A stretch of 64,000 bases of DNA from Nostoc sp. CHAB 5834 (GCA_020829485.1 JAIVFU010000005.1:62001-126000); one strand, 5' to 3'. Shown: positions 43,818 to 52,228, counted from the stretch's first letter. Made by a program: numbers and translations. Notes: generated from the sequence alone by a model not told the origin.

Positions 43818-44399
43818 CTACGCATCTGTTACTTCGGTTTCAAACTGCACTTGTCTGTACAAATGGGCAATCGCAATTTCCACAGCTACAGATTCCAGCC
43901 GCAATATATCGCCCAAATTATACTCCGACAGCACCCATTTACCCTGTTCGTTACGCCGAAACACTTCTACAACTGGTTGAGCTACTTGTACTAAGACATA
44001 TTCTTGCAAGGTTGGAGATTGGCGATATTTGGCAAACTTTTTCCCTCTATCGGCTGCTTCTGTTGAAGGTGATAGCACTTCGATAATTAAGCAGGGAAAT
44101 TGTACCAATTGTGGATCAGTATCTCGTTCATCGCAAGTCACCACCACATCTGGATAAAAATACTTTTGCCCCGGTTCTACCTGCACCTTTACATCTACAA
44201 TGTAGACTTCACAGGTGCGATTGGCTAGGGCATCGTCTAAGAGCTTTGAGAAGTTGAGAGAAATCCGATTATGGTTGCGTGTAGCACCACTCATCATCAC
44301 AACTTCGCCATCCCAATACTCGTAGCGTTCCTCTTGGGTGGGTTCCCAAACCAGATATTCTTCTGCACTCATCAAAATGTTGTCGGGTAAAGCAACCAT
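43818..44399 (-). CDS. Uma2 family endonuclease-like protein (DUF820)
   Basis: 193 residues. Uma2 proteins have a restriction-endonuclease-like fold and are hugely expanded in cyanobacteria; their role is unsettled. Seen: MSAEEYLVWEPTQEERYEYW, MMSGATRNHNRIS, FYPDVVVTCD with the catalytic Asp, and LIIEVLSPSTEAADRGKKFA. It lies directly downstream of one copy of the uvrB tail (44478-44521), and its stop is next to the IS605-type right end. Confidence 0.9.
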   Translation of the reverse strand: MVALPDNILMSAEEYLVWEPTQEERYEYWDGEVVMMSGATRNHNRISLNFSKLLDDALANRTCEVYIVDVKVQVEPGQKYFYPDVVVTCDERDTDPQLVQFPCLIIEVLSPSTEAADRGKKFAKYRQSPTLQEYVLVQVAQPVVEVFRRNEQGKWVLSEYNLGDILRLESVAVEIAIAHLYRQVQFETEVTDA

Positions 44400-44477
44400 C
44401 TGCGCGATCTCTTAATGATTCACTTTTCTAGAATAGCGAAAAGAGGGGGTTCTCTTTATTGCTACCTTGACCAAGCA

Positions 44478-44521
44478 CTAACGTGCTAGCATTTTATCCC
44501 GCAGATGATTAATGCGATCGC
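44478..44521 (-). repeat. uvrB 3'-tail copy E
   Basis: Read on the minus strand it encodes RINHLRDKMLAR and a TAG stop, matching the uvrB end with two amino-acid changes (Lys to Asn and Gly to Ala). Its left border is a HIP1 octamer GCGATCGC. It is followed by uma2 at 44399. It shares about 80 bases of flank with copy C, including TGCTACCNTGACCAAGCACT. Confidence 0.8.
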
Positions 44522-45223
44522 CTCAACAAGTCATTAACGGCTCAAATCAGGACGGTACCAAATAAAAAAATACTCAACTACTTATTGTGGGGTAATTTAT
44601 TTGTTGGAAGTCCCTAACTTGCGATGTCTGCGGCGGGCGATCGCGTAGCGTCTCGTTGGCGCAGCCTCTCGTAGAGAAGCCATCGCACTGGATTGGTGGA
44701 AGTAGTTAACACTTGTAAGTAGAAAAAGATGTTGGGTTTTCTTGCGTCAATATAATTTACAAGATCAGCATAAATTACGAATTATTTAGACTTTTCACAA
44801 TAATTACCGAATTGCGATGTCTACGACGGGCGTAGCTGCGACTCTTGTCATATCATGTCCGCATAATTAGGGCTTGCTAACCACAGTCAATACACCCCTC
44901 CCTGCAAGCGGGGCTACAGTGTACACACAAGTCGAATTACCTCACCCTAACCCTCCCCGTATGTATTGGGGAGGGAACTAGATTTCCAATTTCCCCCCAA
45001 TACATCGGGGGGATTAAGGGGGGTAATTCGCGGGGAGGGGAGACAAAGCATAGCTTTGGCGGGGGTGGGGTTCTTCGGGTTTAATAAGCAATCAAGCGGA
45101 CATGATATCACTCACAATATCAACGAATTTTCTAGAGTTGGGGGACTTGCGATCGCCTACTAGTAATGTGATAAACTCACTCTTGCCCTGAACATCAATT
45201 AGCAAAGTTAGGAAAAAACAAAA
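44522..45223. other. Repeat-rich stretch between uvrB-tail copy E and the RTX gene
   Basis: Besides the 259-bp element there are dispersed repeat cores at 44640-44690 and 44818-44840. No real gene is visible. The promoter of the RTX gene presumably lies at about 45120-45200. Confidence 0.4.
44850..45108. mobile_element. 259-bp MITE-like element
   Basis: The ends ATATCATGTCCGC (44850-44862) and GCGGACATGATAT (45096-45108) are exact inverted repeats. The interior has GC-rich inverted repeats (CCCTCCCC...GGGGAGGG, CCCCCCAATACAT/ATGTATTGGGG). No gene is inside; a 65-codon frame in it is repeat sequence. Confidence 0.65.
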
Positions 45224-45865
45224 ATGGCAACTATCTACGGCACCACAGGTTCTGACACAAGAAATGGAACTTCGGAAAATGACATATTATATGGATGGGC
45301 TAGGGGTGGCAATGCTAATAGCCCGTCTGGTAATGACACCCTGAATGGCAGCTCTGGTGACGATATCTTAAATGGTGGTACTGGTAATGACAGCCTTTTG
45401 GGTGGCGCTGGCAATGATAGCCTGATTGGCAATGATGGCAACGACGTGCTGACTGGCGGCACCCGTAATGACACCTTAGAAGGTGGGGCGGGTGCTGACA
45501 GGCTTTTCGGTGGCGCTGGCAATGATATCCTGATTGGCAATGATGGCAATGACGTGTTAGAAGGTAATGTCAGTGATGACGTCCTAGTTGGAGGCTTGGG
45601 CAGGGACGTACTTACAGGCGGAGACGGTACCGATAGATTTTACTTTAATTCCCCAGATGAAGGAATTGATATCATCACTGACTTCGACTACATATCTGAT
45701 GATGATGAGATTTGGATTTCCGCCGAAGGTTTCGGAATAGATATAGACGCTCTCGATGCGGTTACGCTCAACTTCAGTACGGGCGCACTGTTCGTTGAAG
45801 ACACTCAGATTGCGACAGTTTCTGGTTTGAGCTTTCTTTTCAATGGTACCATCAACATTTTCTAG
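45224..45865 (+). CDS. RTX-type calcium-binding repeat protein
   Basis: 213 residues. The N-terminal ~130 residues are nonapeptide GGxGxDxxx repeats (GGTGNDSLLGGAGNDSLIG, GNDGNDVLTGG, GGAGNDILIG), which bind Ca2+ in a beta-roll. The C-terminal part (FYFNSPDEGIDIITDFDYIS onward) is the usual domain at the end of RTX proteins secreted by type I systems. No exporter gene is adjacent. Opposite in direction to the TA and Uma2 genes around it. Confidence 0.88.
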   Translation: MATIYGTTGSDTRNGTSENDILYGWARGGNANSPSGNDTLNGSSGDDILNGGTGNDSLLGGAGNDSLIGNDGNDVLTGGTRNDTLEGGAGADRLFGGAGNDILIGNDGNDVLEGNVSDDVLVGGLGRDVLTGGDGTDRFYFNSPDEGIDIITDFDYISDDDEIWISAEGFGIDIDALDAVTLNFSTGALFVEDTQIATVSGLSFLFNGTINIF

Positions 45866-46086
45866 AAACCGTGTGTGCGGTTATGGCCTGTTACGAATCA
45901 GGCGATCGCTAATCAGTCATTTGATTCCTTAGATGAGCTTGAGTCCGTTTGATTTCAACGTTGCAAACTACTATCTAACGAGCGTGATTTAATTCGTGGT
46001 CTAACTTATTACCACTGGTGGACAGAAACAAACAACAATTTAACTGTATGCATTTAACCGGATTTGATATGACAGGCGATCGCCTT

Positions 46087-46647
46087 CTAAACTTTCCGCA
46101 ATAATTCCCGAATAGCGATCGCACAATCACCAAAAGCTAAAGGTGAAATTGTCACATCCTCTGCAAGTATGCTCTCACTGTGATATCCGTCTGGACTGGG
46201 GAGACGATACATATACAACTTGCGCCTATTCACATCTAAAATCCAGTACTCAATAATACCTGATTTAGCATAAGCGATCGCTTTTACTTCTCGATCATAT
46301 TTAAGACTGGAATCAGCTATTTCAATCAGTAAAAACACTTCGGAAGCATTGGGATGGTGATCCTCATAATCTAATGGATTCAGCTTCACCACTGAAATAT
46401 CTGGTTCTGGTTCCGAATAATTATCAAGTTGCACTGGTGACTGAATTCTTAATAAAACTTTGTCACCCAAACGTTGACGTAATAACCTTTCTGTGCGGGT
46501 AATTGCTGATTCGTGAGCAGTACCTTTTGCTGACATTCTGATGATTTGTCCCGCGATTAATTCTAAGCGTTCTTCAGGATGAAAAATCCCCGTTTCCGCC
46601 ATTTTGTGATATTCTCGAACACTAATTAGGCGAATATTGGTGAGCAT
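46087..46647 (-). CDS. Uma2 family endonuclease-like protein
   Basis: 186 residues. Seen: MLTNIRLISVREYHKMAETG, MSAKGTAHESAITRTERLLRQ, EPEPDISVVKL with the catalytic Asp, VFLLIEIADSSLKYDREVKA and IIEYWILDVNRRKLYMY. Its start lies 11 bases after a perfect copy of the uvrB end (46658-46701), in the same direction. The first ten codons are also found, diverged, immediately after native uvrB (48921-48974), so this uma2 was once next to uvrB. Confidence 0.9.
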   Translation of the reverse strand: MLTNIRLISVREYHKMAETGIFHPEERLELIAGQIIRMSAKGTAHESAITRTERLLRQRLGDKVLLRIQSPVQLDNYSEPEPDISVVKLNPLDYEDHHPNASEVFLLIEIADSSLKYDREVKAIAYAKSGIIEYWILDVNRRKLYMYRLPSPDGYHSESILAEDVTISPLAFGDCAIAIRELLRKV

Positions 46648-46657
46648 AAGATTTACG

Positions 46658-46701
46658 TTAACGTCCTAACATTTTATCCCGCAGATGTTTAATGCGATCG
46701 C
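46658..46701 (-). repeat. uvrB 3'-tail copy D
   Basis: Identical to the last 44 bases of uvrB up to the HIP1 octamer; encodes [12 protein letters not shown] and TAA. Downstream similarity with the native locus continues through GTAAATCTTATGCTCA into the uma2 start. Confidence 0.9.
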
Positions 46702-46717
46702 TTCACCCAGTCCAGCC

Positions 46718-46939
46718 CTATAGCAATGCAATAAATTCCTCTACAGTTAAATCAGCATCCCGAATTATTGCCCGCAACGTACCCTTGGCTAATTCCTGAT
46801 GATCTGGGACAACAACTTGAGTAAACGGTTCATCTCGTCGTAGAATAATATGGCTACTTTCCCTACGCTTTTCGTAAAAACCCACGTTTTCTAACGCTTT
46901 GGCGCAATCTCTTCCTGAAATGCTCGGTAATTTGCTCAC
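46718..46939 (-). CDS. hicA: HicA family mRNA interferase toxin
   Basis: 73 residues, a double-stranded-RNA-binding-like fold. The catalytic His is in ESSHIILRR, and the family pattern SGRDCAKALENVGFYEKRR...VVPDHQELAKGTLRAIIRDA is clear. Overlaps hicB by 4 bases (antitoxin first). It sits between uvrB-tail copies C and D. Confidence 0.92.
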   Translation of the reverse strand: MSKLPSISGRDCAKALENVGFYEKRRESSHIILRRDEPFTQVVVPDHQELAKGTLRAIIRDADLTVEEFIALL

Positions 46940-47142
46940 ACGAGTACCAGAAACGTTTCAAAGTTATCTTCTGGAACAGGCAAGCCATCCTCCTCTAATG
47001 CGGCAACGTAACCTGAGATTGCCTCTTTGATATTGGAAAGGGCTTCCTCTTTAGTCTTACCCTGGCTAATACAACCTTTTAGGCTTGGACACTCTACAAC
47101 CCAGCAGCCATCTTCATCTCGATACACGATTACTTGTCTCAT
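46936..47142 (-). CDS. hicB: HicB family antitoxin
   Basis: 68 residues. RNase H-like antitoxin core: RQVIVYRDEDGCWVVECPSL, GCISQGKTKEEALSNIKEAI, typical of HicB. The C-terminal DNA-binding domain found in long HicBs is absent. It precedes hicA and overlaps it by 4 bases, so the pair is translated together. Confidence 0.92.
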   Translation of the reverse strand: MRQVIVYRDEDGCWVVECPSLKGCISQGKTKEEALSNIKEAISGYVAALEEDGLPVPEDNFETFLVLV

Positions 47143-47280
47143 CTTCTACTCGATAATAAAAATGTGTATAACTGTTATTGATCTTATCAAGTAAGCCTCC
47201 TAAATCTGCCTTCTACTGTTCATTTCAACCTCAAACTGTATATTTCTTTGGGCATCTACGCATCTTTATTGCCGATCTAT

Positions 47281-47313
47281 TTAATTTTCGGTTGCTTCGG
47301 TTTCAAAATGCAC
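47281..47313 (-). pseudogene. uma2 3'-end remnant after uvrB-tail copy C
   Basis: On the minus strand GTGCATTTTGAAACCGAAGC reads VHFETEA and ends with a stop, matching the uma2 C-terminus VQFETEVTDA of 43818-44399. The bases just upstream match the 5' untranslated part of that same gene, so the body has been deleted. Confidence 0.55.
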
Positions 47314-47340
47314 TATTTTTATTGCTACCCTGACCAAGCA

Positions 47341-47384
47341 CTAACGTCCTAGCATTTTATCCCGCAGATGTTTAATGCGATCGC
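47341..47384 (-). repeat. uvrB 3'-tail copy C
   Basis: Encodes [12 protein letters not shown] and TAG. It differs from native uvrB only at synonymous third or first codon bases (TTA to CTA for Leu) and in the stop codon. It is bordered by GCGATCGC. It lies between the VapC-like gene and hicB. Confidence 0.85.
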
Positions 47385-47478
47385 TGAAGCTTGTCATTAA
47401 CTATTTGTTGTGCGGAAACTTTCTGTGTATCAAAGTAAGGTATTCAGTCAGAGAAGGGGTTACGCTGTTGCATTTACC

Positions 47479-47904
47479 CTATGTTCTTGACCAGTCTTCT
47501 GTTCGTAATTCTATGATTTGTCCAAAATCTGACAAATTACGGGTAAGTAGGATTGCATTGCTGGTTAGAGAAATCGCGGCAATTTTCAGATCCATATTTC
47601 CTAAACGAGGATAGGCTTTTCGCAAACGTTGATGTTCTAGAGCGGCTCTAGAGTTAAACGGAACAATCACAATCGAACGATAATTTGTTGCGAGTTGCTG
47701 TAGCCCTCGATACGCTAAAACTTGCTCATCTGGAGTTTTCGCCCTAGATATAACACTGAGCCGACCTCTAACTTGTTCTTCGTAGGTAATCACAGTCACT
47801 GCAATTTCACCCTCTTTAACGGCTGCCAGCCTTGTCAGGATTCGCTTTCCCTCTTGTCCATTGCGTTGGATCAAACTGAGATGGTCGGTGTCAAGAATAT
47901 ACAT
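47479..47904 (-). CDS. PIN-domain toxin, VapC-like
   Basis: 141 residues. PIN nuclease acidic residues are visible in MYILDTDHLSL and in NMDLKIAAISLTSNAILLTRN with the following Asp. Together with the upstream 70-residue protein it forms a VapBC-type pair. These toxins cleave RNA, often tRNA. 18-base spacing. Confidence 0.88.
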   Translation of the reverse strand: MYILDTDHLSLIQRNGQEGKRILTRLAAVKEGEIAVTVITYEEQVRGRLSVISRAKTPDEQVLAYRGLQQLATNYRSIVIVPFNSRAALEHQRLRKAYPRLGNMDLKIAAISLTSNAILLTRNLSDFGQIIELRTEDWSRT

Positions 47905-47922
47905 CTTGCAGTGTTAGCAATC

Positions 47923-48135
47923 CTACTCAGCAGATTTCCGCCATTCTTGTCCAAAGCGAACCGCTTCCTCAAAAGTAGGATCGTTTTCAAAGCTACCTGC
48001 GACTTCTAACCACCAAGGAGATTTTTTCTGGACAAACCCATACAGCATCTGTTTCATTTGTGCCAGTTCTGTCTCCAAAGTTGCAACTCGCGCTTCGAGT
48101 TGTTGAGAGCGTTCTTCAAGTTGCTGAGAGGTCAT
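47923..48135 (-). CDS. Small antitoxin-like protein upstream of VapC
   Basis: 70 residues. A coiled-coil N-terminus (LEERSQQLEARVATLETELAQM) is followed by SPWWLEVAGSFENDPTFEEAVRFGQEW, a pattern seen in cyanobacterial proteins paired with PIN toxins. No classic AbrB or ribbon-helix-helix motif is obvious. Position and spacing support an antitoxin role. Confidence 0.7.
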   Translation of the reverse strand: MTSQQLEERSQQLEARVATLETELAQMKQMLYGFVQKKSPWWLEVAGSFENDPTFEEAVRFGQEWRKSAE

Positions 48136-48242
48136 AGGGATCTACTAAAAGTTAGAATTCTGAAAGCATTATAGCAAGACCATCTGGTTCTGGTTCGTAA
48201 ATGGCATCTTATCTATTATCGCTTCTTGGTGAGAAGTTGAGC

Positions 48243-48288
48243 GCTTTGTCAGCTAAGAGATAACCTTTCTGTGAGGGTAAGATTCACG
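48243..48288 (-). pseudogene. uma2 internal fragment after uvrB-tail copy B
   Basis: TAACCTTTCTGTGAGGGTAA resembles the segment TAACCTTTCTGTGCGGGTAA inside the uma2 gene at 46087-46647, and CTTTGTCA nearby also fits. So the sequence after this uvrB tail is uma2 debris. Confidence 0.45.
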
Positions 48289-48329
48289 TTAACGCCCCAG
48301 CATTTTATCCCGTAGATGTTTAATGCGAT
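48289..48329 (-). repeat. uvrB 3'-tail copy B
   Basis: Encodes [12 protein letters not shown] and TAA. All four substitutions relative to native uvrB are synonymous (CTG to CTA, TTA to CTG, GGA to GGG). The border is CATCGC rather than a full HIP1 octamer, because a dispersed repeat adjoins it. About 95 bases of sequence beyond the tail also match the native locus, including GTAAATGGCATCTTATC. Confidence 0.85.
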
Positions 48330-48384
48330 GTTTACGACGGGCTACGCCTACGCACATCGAAAAGCTAACGGTTGGCTGCTAGCG

Positions 48385-48654
48385 CTACAACCTCTGAAGC
48401 AACTCGTCATACTCTGCATGTGCGCCAATCCAGAACCAATAAATGTGATCATCCTGCAACAGGCCAAGAACGCGGTAGTCTAAACTAACACGAGCCGAAT
48501 ATATTGGTTGGCGCTGGCTAACTCGTTTGAACTGAAGACTATTATGGTAAGGATCTGAACGCCAAAGAGCATAGGCTTTGGCCGCTTGTTCTTGAACTGA
48601 TGCAGGAAGCTCATCAAGTTTCTTGCGAAATACTTTCGTAACACTTGACTTCAT
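48385..48654 (-). CDS. RelE/ParE-type toxin
   Basis: 89 residues. The fold is suggested by VFRKKLDELPASVQEQAAKAY, SLQFKRVSQRQPIYSARVSLDYRV in shorter form (YSARVSLDYRVLGLL) and the C-terminal IYWFWIGAHAEYDELL. It overlaps the antitoxin gene by 4 bases. Such proteins cut mRNA on the ribosome or inhibit gyrase; the catalytic type cannot be told. Confidence 0.85.
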   Translation of the reverse strand: MKSSVTKVFRKKLDELPASVQEQAAKAYALWRSDPYHNSLQFKRVSQRQPIYSARVSLDYRVLGLLQDDHIYWFWIGAHAEYDELLQRL

Positions 48655-48881
48655 TGCTCAGAGGGAAAAACGTCAGCTAAAGGAGTGATGTCGCCAGCAG
48701 CAATTTCTTGCCTTACCATATCAGCTAGACGATCCCACTGAGCATCTGTTGTAGATTCAAACTGAGCCTTCCATTTTTGCTCATCCTCTATCTCAGCAAG
48801 GAGACGAGCAGCGATCGCATCTTGTTCAGCAACAGGTAAAGTTTTCAGTTGCGCGATCGCACGCTCAAGTAACTCAGTCAT
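48651..48881 (-). CDS. Antitoxin of the RelE-like pair
   Basis: 76 residues from the ATG at 48881 (MTELLERAIAQLKTLPVAEQ); a GTG at 48890 is possible. LPVAEQDAIAARLLAEIEDE is characteristic of cyanobacterial antitoxins paired with RelE/ParE toxins. A 4-base overlap with the toxin gene. Confidence 0.85.
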   Translation of the reverse strand: MTELLERAIAQLKTLPVAEQDAIAARLLAEIEDEQKWKAQFESTTDAQWDRLADMVRQEIAAGDITPLADVFPSEQ

Positions 48882-48920
48882 GGCTACCACACTCTTAAAA
48901 CGTAAATGGCATCTTATCCA

Positions 48921-48974
48921 TTATCGCTTCTTGCTAGCAAGTTGAACGCTAATTAGGTGAATATTCATGAGCAT
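48921..48974 (-). pseudogene. uma2 5'-end remnant right after native uvrB
   Basis: It reads MLMNIHLISVQ and then LASKKR and stop. The first eleven codons match MLTNIRLISVR of the uma2 at 46087-46647. So the native uvrB end once had this uma2 directly downstream, and the RelBE-like cassette now lies behind the broken start. Confidence 0.65.
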
Positions 48975-48984
48975 AAGATTCAGG

Positions 48985-50982
48985 TTAACGTCCTAACATT
49001 TTATCCCGCAGATGTTTAATGCGATCGCGCAATTTACCCGCCTCTTCAAATTCCAATTTCTTCGCCGCCTCTTTCATCTGCGCTTCTAACAGAGTAATCA
49101 ACCCTGGAATCTGTTCTAATGGCAGTTCATCTATATGTTCATCTACAACTTTCAAATCAGTTGCATTTAACCGCCGAGATACATCTAAAAATGCCAAAAT
49201 TGCATTACTTGATTTTTTGACAATTGGTTGTGGTGTAATCCCATGCAGTCGATTATGTGCTGTTTGAATACCACGCCGTCTATCTGTTTCATCAATAGCT
49301 TTAATCATGCTACCTGTCATATTATCGGCATACAAAATTGCCTGTCCCTGGACGTGACGCGCCGCTCTACCAATAGTTTGAATTAAGGAGCGCTCGGTTC
49401 GCAAAAAACCTTCTTTATCTGCATCCATAATTGCTACTAAGGAAACTTCAGGTAAATCTAACCCTTCCCGCAGCAAATTCACACCAACTAATACATCAAA
49501 TTTCCCCTCGCGCAAGTTCTGCAAAATTTCAATGCGCTCAATAGAAGTAATTTCCGAATGTAAATACCTTACCCTGATACCGTGGTCTTGCAAATATTCT
49601 GTTAAATCCTCCGCCATCCGCTTAGTTAATGTGGTAATCAACACTCGTTCATGGCGATCGGCTCTATCTTTAATTTCGCCTAATAAATCATCAATTTGTC
49701 CTTCTGTGGGACGTACAGAAATTTCTGGATCAACCACCCCAGTTGGTCGAATTACTTGCTCAACTACATGATCTTCAGAAATTTCTATTTCCCAATTTCC
49801 GGGAGTTGCTGAAACGAAAATACACTGATTCACCTTTTGCCAGAATTCTTCTGCTTTCAAAGGACGGTTATCAGCAGCGCTAGGAAGCCGAAATCCATGT
49901 TCAATTAACACTTTTTTTCTCGCTTGATCACCGTTATACATACCGCGAATTTGTGGTACTGTAACGTGAGATTCATCTATAACTAGTAGCCAATCTTTGG
50001 GAAAATAATCGATTAAACATTCTGGTGATTCTCCAGCTTGTCTTCCTGCTAAGTGACGGGAATAATTCTCAACACCGTTGCAGTAACCCACTTCGCGCAG
50101 CATTTCTAGGTCATAGCGTGTACGTTGATCTATGCGTTGGGCTTCTAATAGTTTCCCAGCTTGTTCTAAGTCTAGTTTTTGCTGTTTTAATTCTGCTGCA
50201 ATGTCATTACAAGCTACTTCTAACCGTTCTTCTGGGGTGACGAAGTGGCGTGCTGGGTAAACATTCACCGCTTCCAAACTCTTGAGAATTTCACCTGTCA
50301 CCGGATCAATGTAGCGAATCGCGTCTATTTCATCACCAAAGAATTCGACACGAATAATTCGGTCTTCATAAGCTGGGCCAATTTCTAAGACATCACCACG
50401 AACGCGAAATTTTCCCCGACCCATTTCGATGTCGTTGCGGCTATATTGAACATTTGCTAAATCTCGTAAAATTTGGCGCTGATTTACTTCCATACCTATC
50501 TGAAGGGGGATGGCAGCTTTCAGATATTCTGCTGGCATTCCTAAACCGTAGATGCAACTGATGGAAGCAACGACAATGACATCACGGCGTTCAAAAAGCG
50601 ATCGCGTCGCTGAATGCCGCAACATATCTATTTCATCATTAATCGCTGCCGTTTTTTCAATATAAGTATCGGTAACGGGAATATACGCTTCTGGCTGATA
50701 ATAATCGTAGTAGCTGACAAAATACTCAACTGCATTGTTGGGAAAAAAATCTCGCAACTCGTTACAAAGCTGGGCAGCAAGGGTTTTGTTATGCGCCAGA
50801 ACTAAAGTAGGCTTGCCAATTTTCTCAATAACTGCTGCTACCGAAAATGTCTTGCCAGTTCCAGTAGCTCCTAGTAAAGTTTGGTAACGATTACCCGCTT
50901 GGATACTAGCAGTGAGTTGTGCGATCGCTTTTGGTTGATCGCCTGTGGGACTAAAGGGAGCTTGAAGACAAAATTCTGTCAT
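48985..50982 (-). CDS. uvrB: Excinuclease ABC subunit B
   Basis: 665 residues, full length. UvrB is the DNA-loading helicase-like subunit of nucleotide excision repair. Seen: Walker [12 protein letters not shown], the beta-hairpin [49 protein letters not shown], and [12 protein letters not shown]. The UvrC-binding C-terminal motif is [20 protein letters not shown]. The last twelve codons are repeated four times downstream (copies B, C, D and E). Confidence 0.98.
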   Translation of the reverse strand: MTEFCLQAPFSPTGDQPKAIAQLTASIQAGNRYQTLLGATGTGKTFSVAAVIEKIGKPTLVLAHNKTLAAQLCNELRDFFPNNAVEYFVSYYDYYQPEAYIPVTDTYIEKTAAINDEIDMLRHSATRSLFERRDVIVVASISCIYGLGMPAEYLKAAIPLQIGMEVNQRQILRDLANVQYSRNDIEMGRGKFRVRGDVLEIGPAYEDRIIRVEFFGDEIDAIRYIDPVTGEILKSLEAVNVYPARHFVTPEERLEVACNDIAAELKQQKLDLEQAGKLLEAQRIDQRTRYDLEMLREVGYCNGVENYSRHLAGRQAGESPECLIDYFPKDWLLVIDESHVTVPQIRGMYNGDQARKKVLIEHGFRLPSAADNRPLKAEEFWQKVNQCIFVSATPGNWEIEISEDHVVEQVIRPTGVVDPEISVRPTEGQIDDLLGEIKDRADRHERVLITTLTKRMAEDLTEYLQDHGIRVRYLHSEITSIERIEILQNLREGKFDVLVGVNLLREGLDLPEVSLVAIMDADKEGFLRTERSLIQTIGRAARHVQGQAILYADNMTGSMIKAIDETDRRRGIQTAHNRLHGITPQPIVKKSSNAILAFLDVSRRLNATDLKVVDEHIDELPLEQIPGLITLLEAQMKEAAKKLEFEEAGKLRDRIKHLRDKMLGR

Positions 50983-51235
50983 ACAGTTTTGCTGGAAATA
51001 CCCTATCTCATGGTGACGATTCCGCCCTGTATCTATTGTAGCTGGGTTATTAGAGCAAATAAATGGTAATATTTTTTTACAAAAGTTATTAATTAAAATT
51101 TACTTATGTATCAGTTTTAAAGATTCTTATATCTCTATGAGGTTTTTTAAGGTTAAACTCTAATGTATATGGAAAAAAATTTCATCCTTCCTTAATTATT
51201 GTAAAATTCAATTAACAAACCAGAGGTCTTCGTTT

Positions 51236-51700
51236 ATGACTATTAGCAACACTGGCAAAGCAACCAGTTCTCGGCAAAAGTATGCCAAGTCTCCAGGGGA
51301 AACAACAGAGGAAGTTGAAAATCAACAAGACGAGAGCTTGAATGCAGATAAAGTCGAGGAAATTAATGAACTGCCAGTGGGAGCTACTGGGACACTCGCC
51401 ATTTCTGGAATTCGTCCTATAGGCGCTAGCGACTTAGAAGTTGCTGAACACCTCTCAATTGCTGGGGTGCGTCCCGTTAGCACCAGTACCTTAGAAGTAG
51501 TTGAAACATATAACTCAATGGGTATTCGTCCAATTGGTGCTAATACATTCCAAGTCGTTGAAAGTATCAATCTCTCTGGGATTCGTCCAATTGGCTCAAG
51601 TTTATTGGTAATTGACGAAAGCTATTCCACCTTCGGTAATCGTCCAATAGCATCAAATGAGGTTGACAACTCTGAAAGTCTGATGGGTTTTCTAGATTAG
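51236..51700 (+). CDS. Nostoc-type protein with GIRPIG repeats
   Basis: 154 residues. After a charged, Glu-rich N-terminus (about 1-55), five imperfect repeats of 19-20 residues follow: SGIRPIGASDLEVAEHL, AGVRPVSTSTLEVVETY, MGIRPIGANTFQVVESI, SGIRPIGSSLLVIDESY and FGNRPIASNEV. The core is hydrophobic-GxRPI-x-S/A-x2-hydrophobic-x-V-x-E. No signal peptide. No known family comes to mind. GAGGT at about 51221 fits the ATG at 51236. A terminator lies downstream. Confidence 0.75.
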   Translation: MTISNTGKATSSRQKYAKSPGETTEEVENQQDESLNADKVEEINELPVGATGTLAISGIRPIGASDLEVAEHLSIAGVRPVSTSTLEVVETYNSMGIRPIGANTFQVVESINLSGIRPIGSSLLVIDESYSTFGNRPIASNEVDNSESLMGFLD

Positions 51701-51730
51701 AACAATAAAATATTCATATAACTTTATTAA

Positions 51731-51760
51731 CTCAGTTTCTATAGGAAGCTGGGTTTTTTT
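51731..51760 (+). terminator. Intrinsic terminator after the GIRPIG gene
   Basis: CTCAGTTTC and GGAAGCTGGG form a stem including G-T pairs around TATA, followed by seven T's. Confidence 0.7.
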
Positions 51761-51799
51761 AGTTAAACAGTCAAAAGTAGAGATTACCATATTTGCACT

Positions 51800-51967
51800 A
51801 GGGCTATTTTATTCTAAATATAAACCGCCCAGAACTAAAGTTCCCGGCTAATAGCTTAAGTCCACTAAAGTGGACTAAAAACCTTTCTTAGTCATCTTTA
51901 GATGACTTTTGTTATTAGCCTCAGAATTTATTCTGAGGCAGGCTAGATGAGAATGAAATAGCCCTGT
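51800..51967. mobile_element. 168-bp MITE with 10-bp target duplication
   Basis: The left end AGGGCTATTTTATTCT (51800-51815) and the right end AGAATGAAATAGCCCT (51951-51966) are inverted repeats with one mismatch. TATTTGCACT is present on both sides (51790-51799 and 51968-51977), a perfect 10-bp direct repeat. Inside are three hairpins: AGTCCACTAAAGTGGACT, AGTCATCTTTAGATGACT and GCCTCAG...CTGAGGC. No coding capacity. The duplication length would fit an IS4-like parent transposase (inference). Confidence 0.85.
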
Positions 51968-51977
51968 ATTTGCACTT

Positions 51978-52228
51978 GTTCTATGTCTTTTAGCATAGGT
52001 AACTAAACTATTCTTACTTTATTTTATATTCAACTAACACCCAGAACGCTTACTACAACTAACTTTCTTAATTACGAATTACGAATTACGAATTACGAAT
52101 TATTGAATCTGCCTTGTGGTGGAAGGCTTTAGCAAAAACTTTAAGCTAGTCTGTAAAGGTAATAACAAAAGATTTCAAAGTTTGTTTATAGCTTTGAAAT
52201 AAGTTTTTGATTAAATCAGGAGTACAAA
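51978..52228. other. Stretch with an 8-bp tandem repeat
   Basis: AATTACGA is repeated about four times at 52072-52102. No gene. A CsbD promoter is expected shortly before 52219. Confidence 0.6.

Noticed and set aside
44966..45163. A 65-codon plus-strand frame
   Set aside because: It lies almost wholly in the 259-bp element and its GC-rich inverted repeats.
45235..45549. Minus-strand frame opposite the RTX repeats
   Set aside because: Periodic Leu/Pro/Ser product is an artefact of the repeat on the coding strand.
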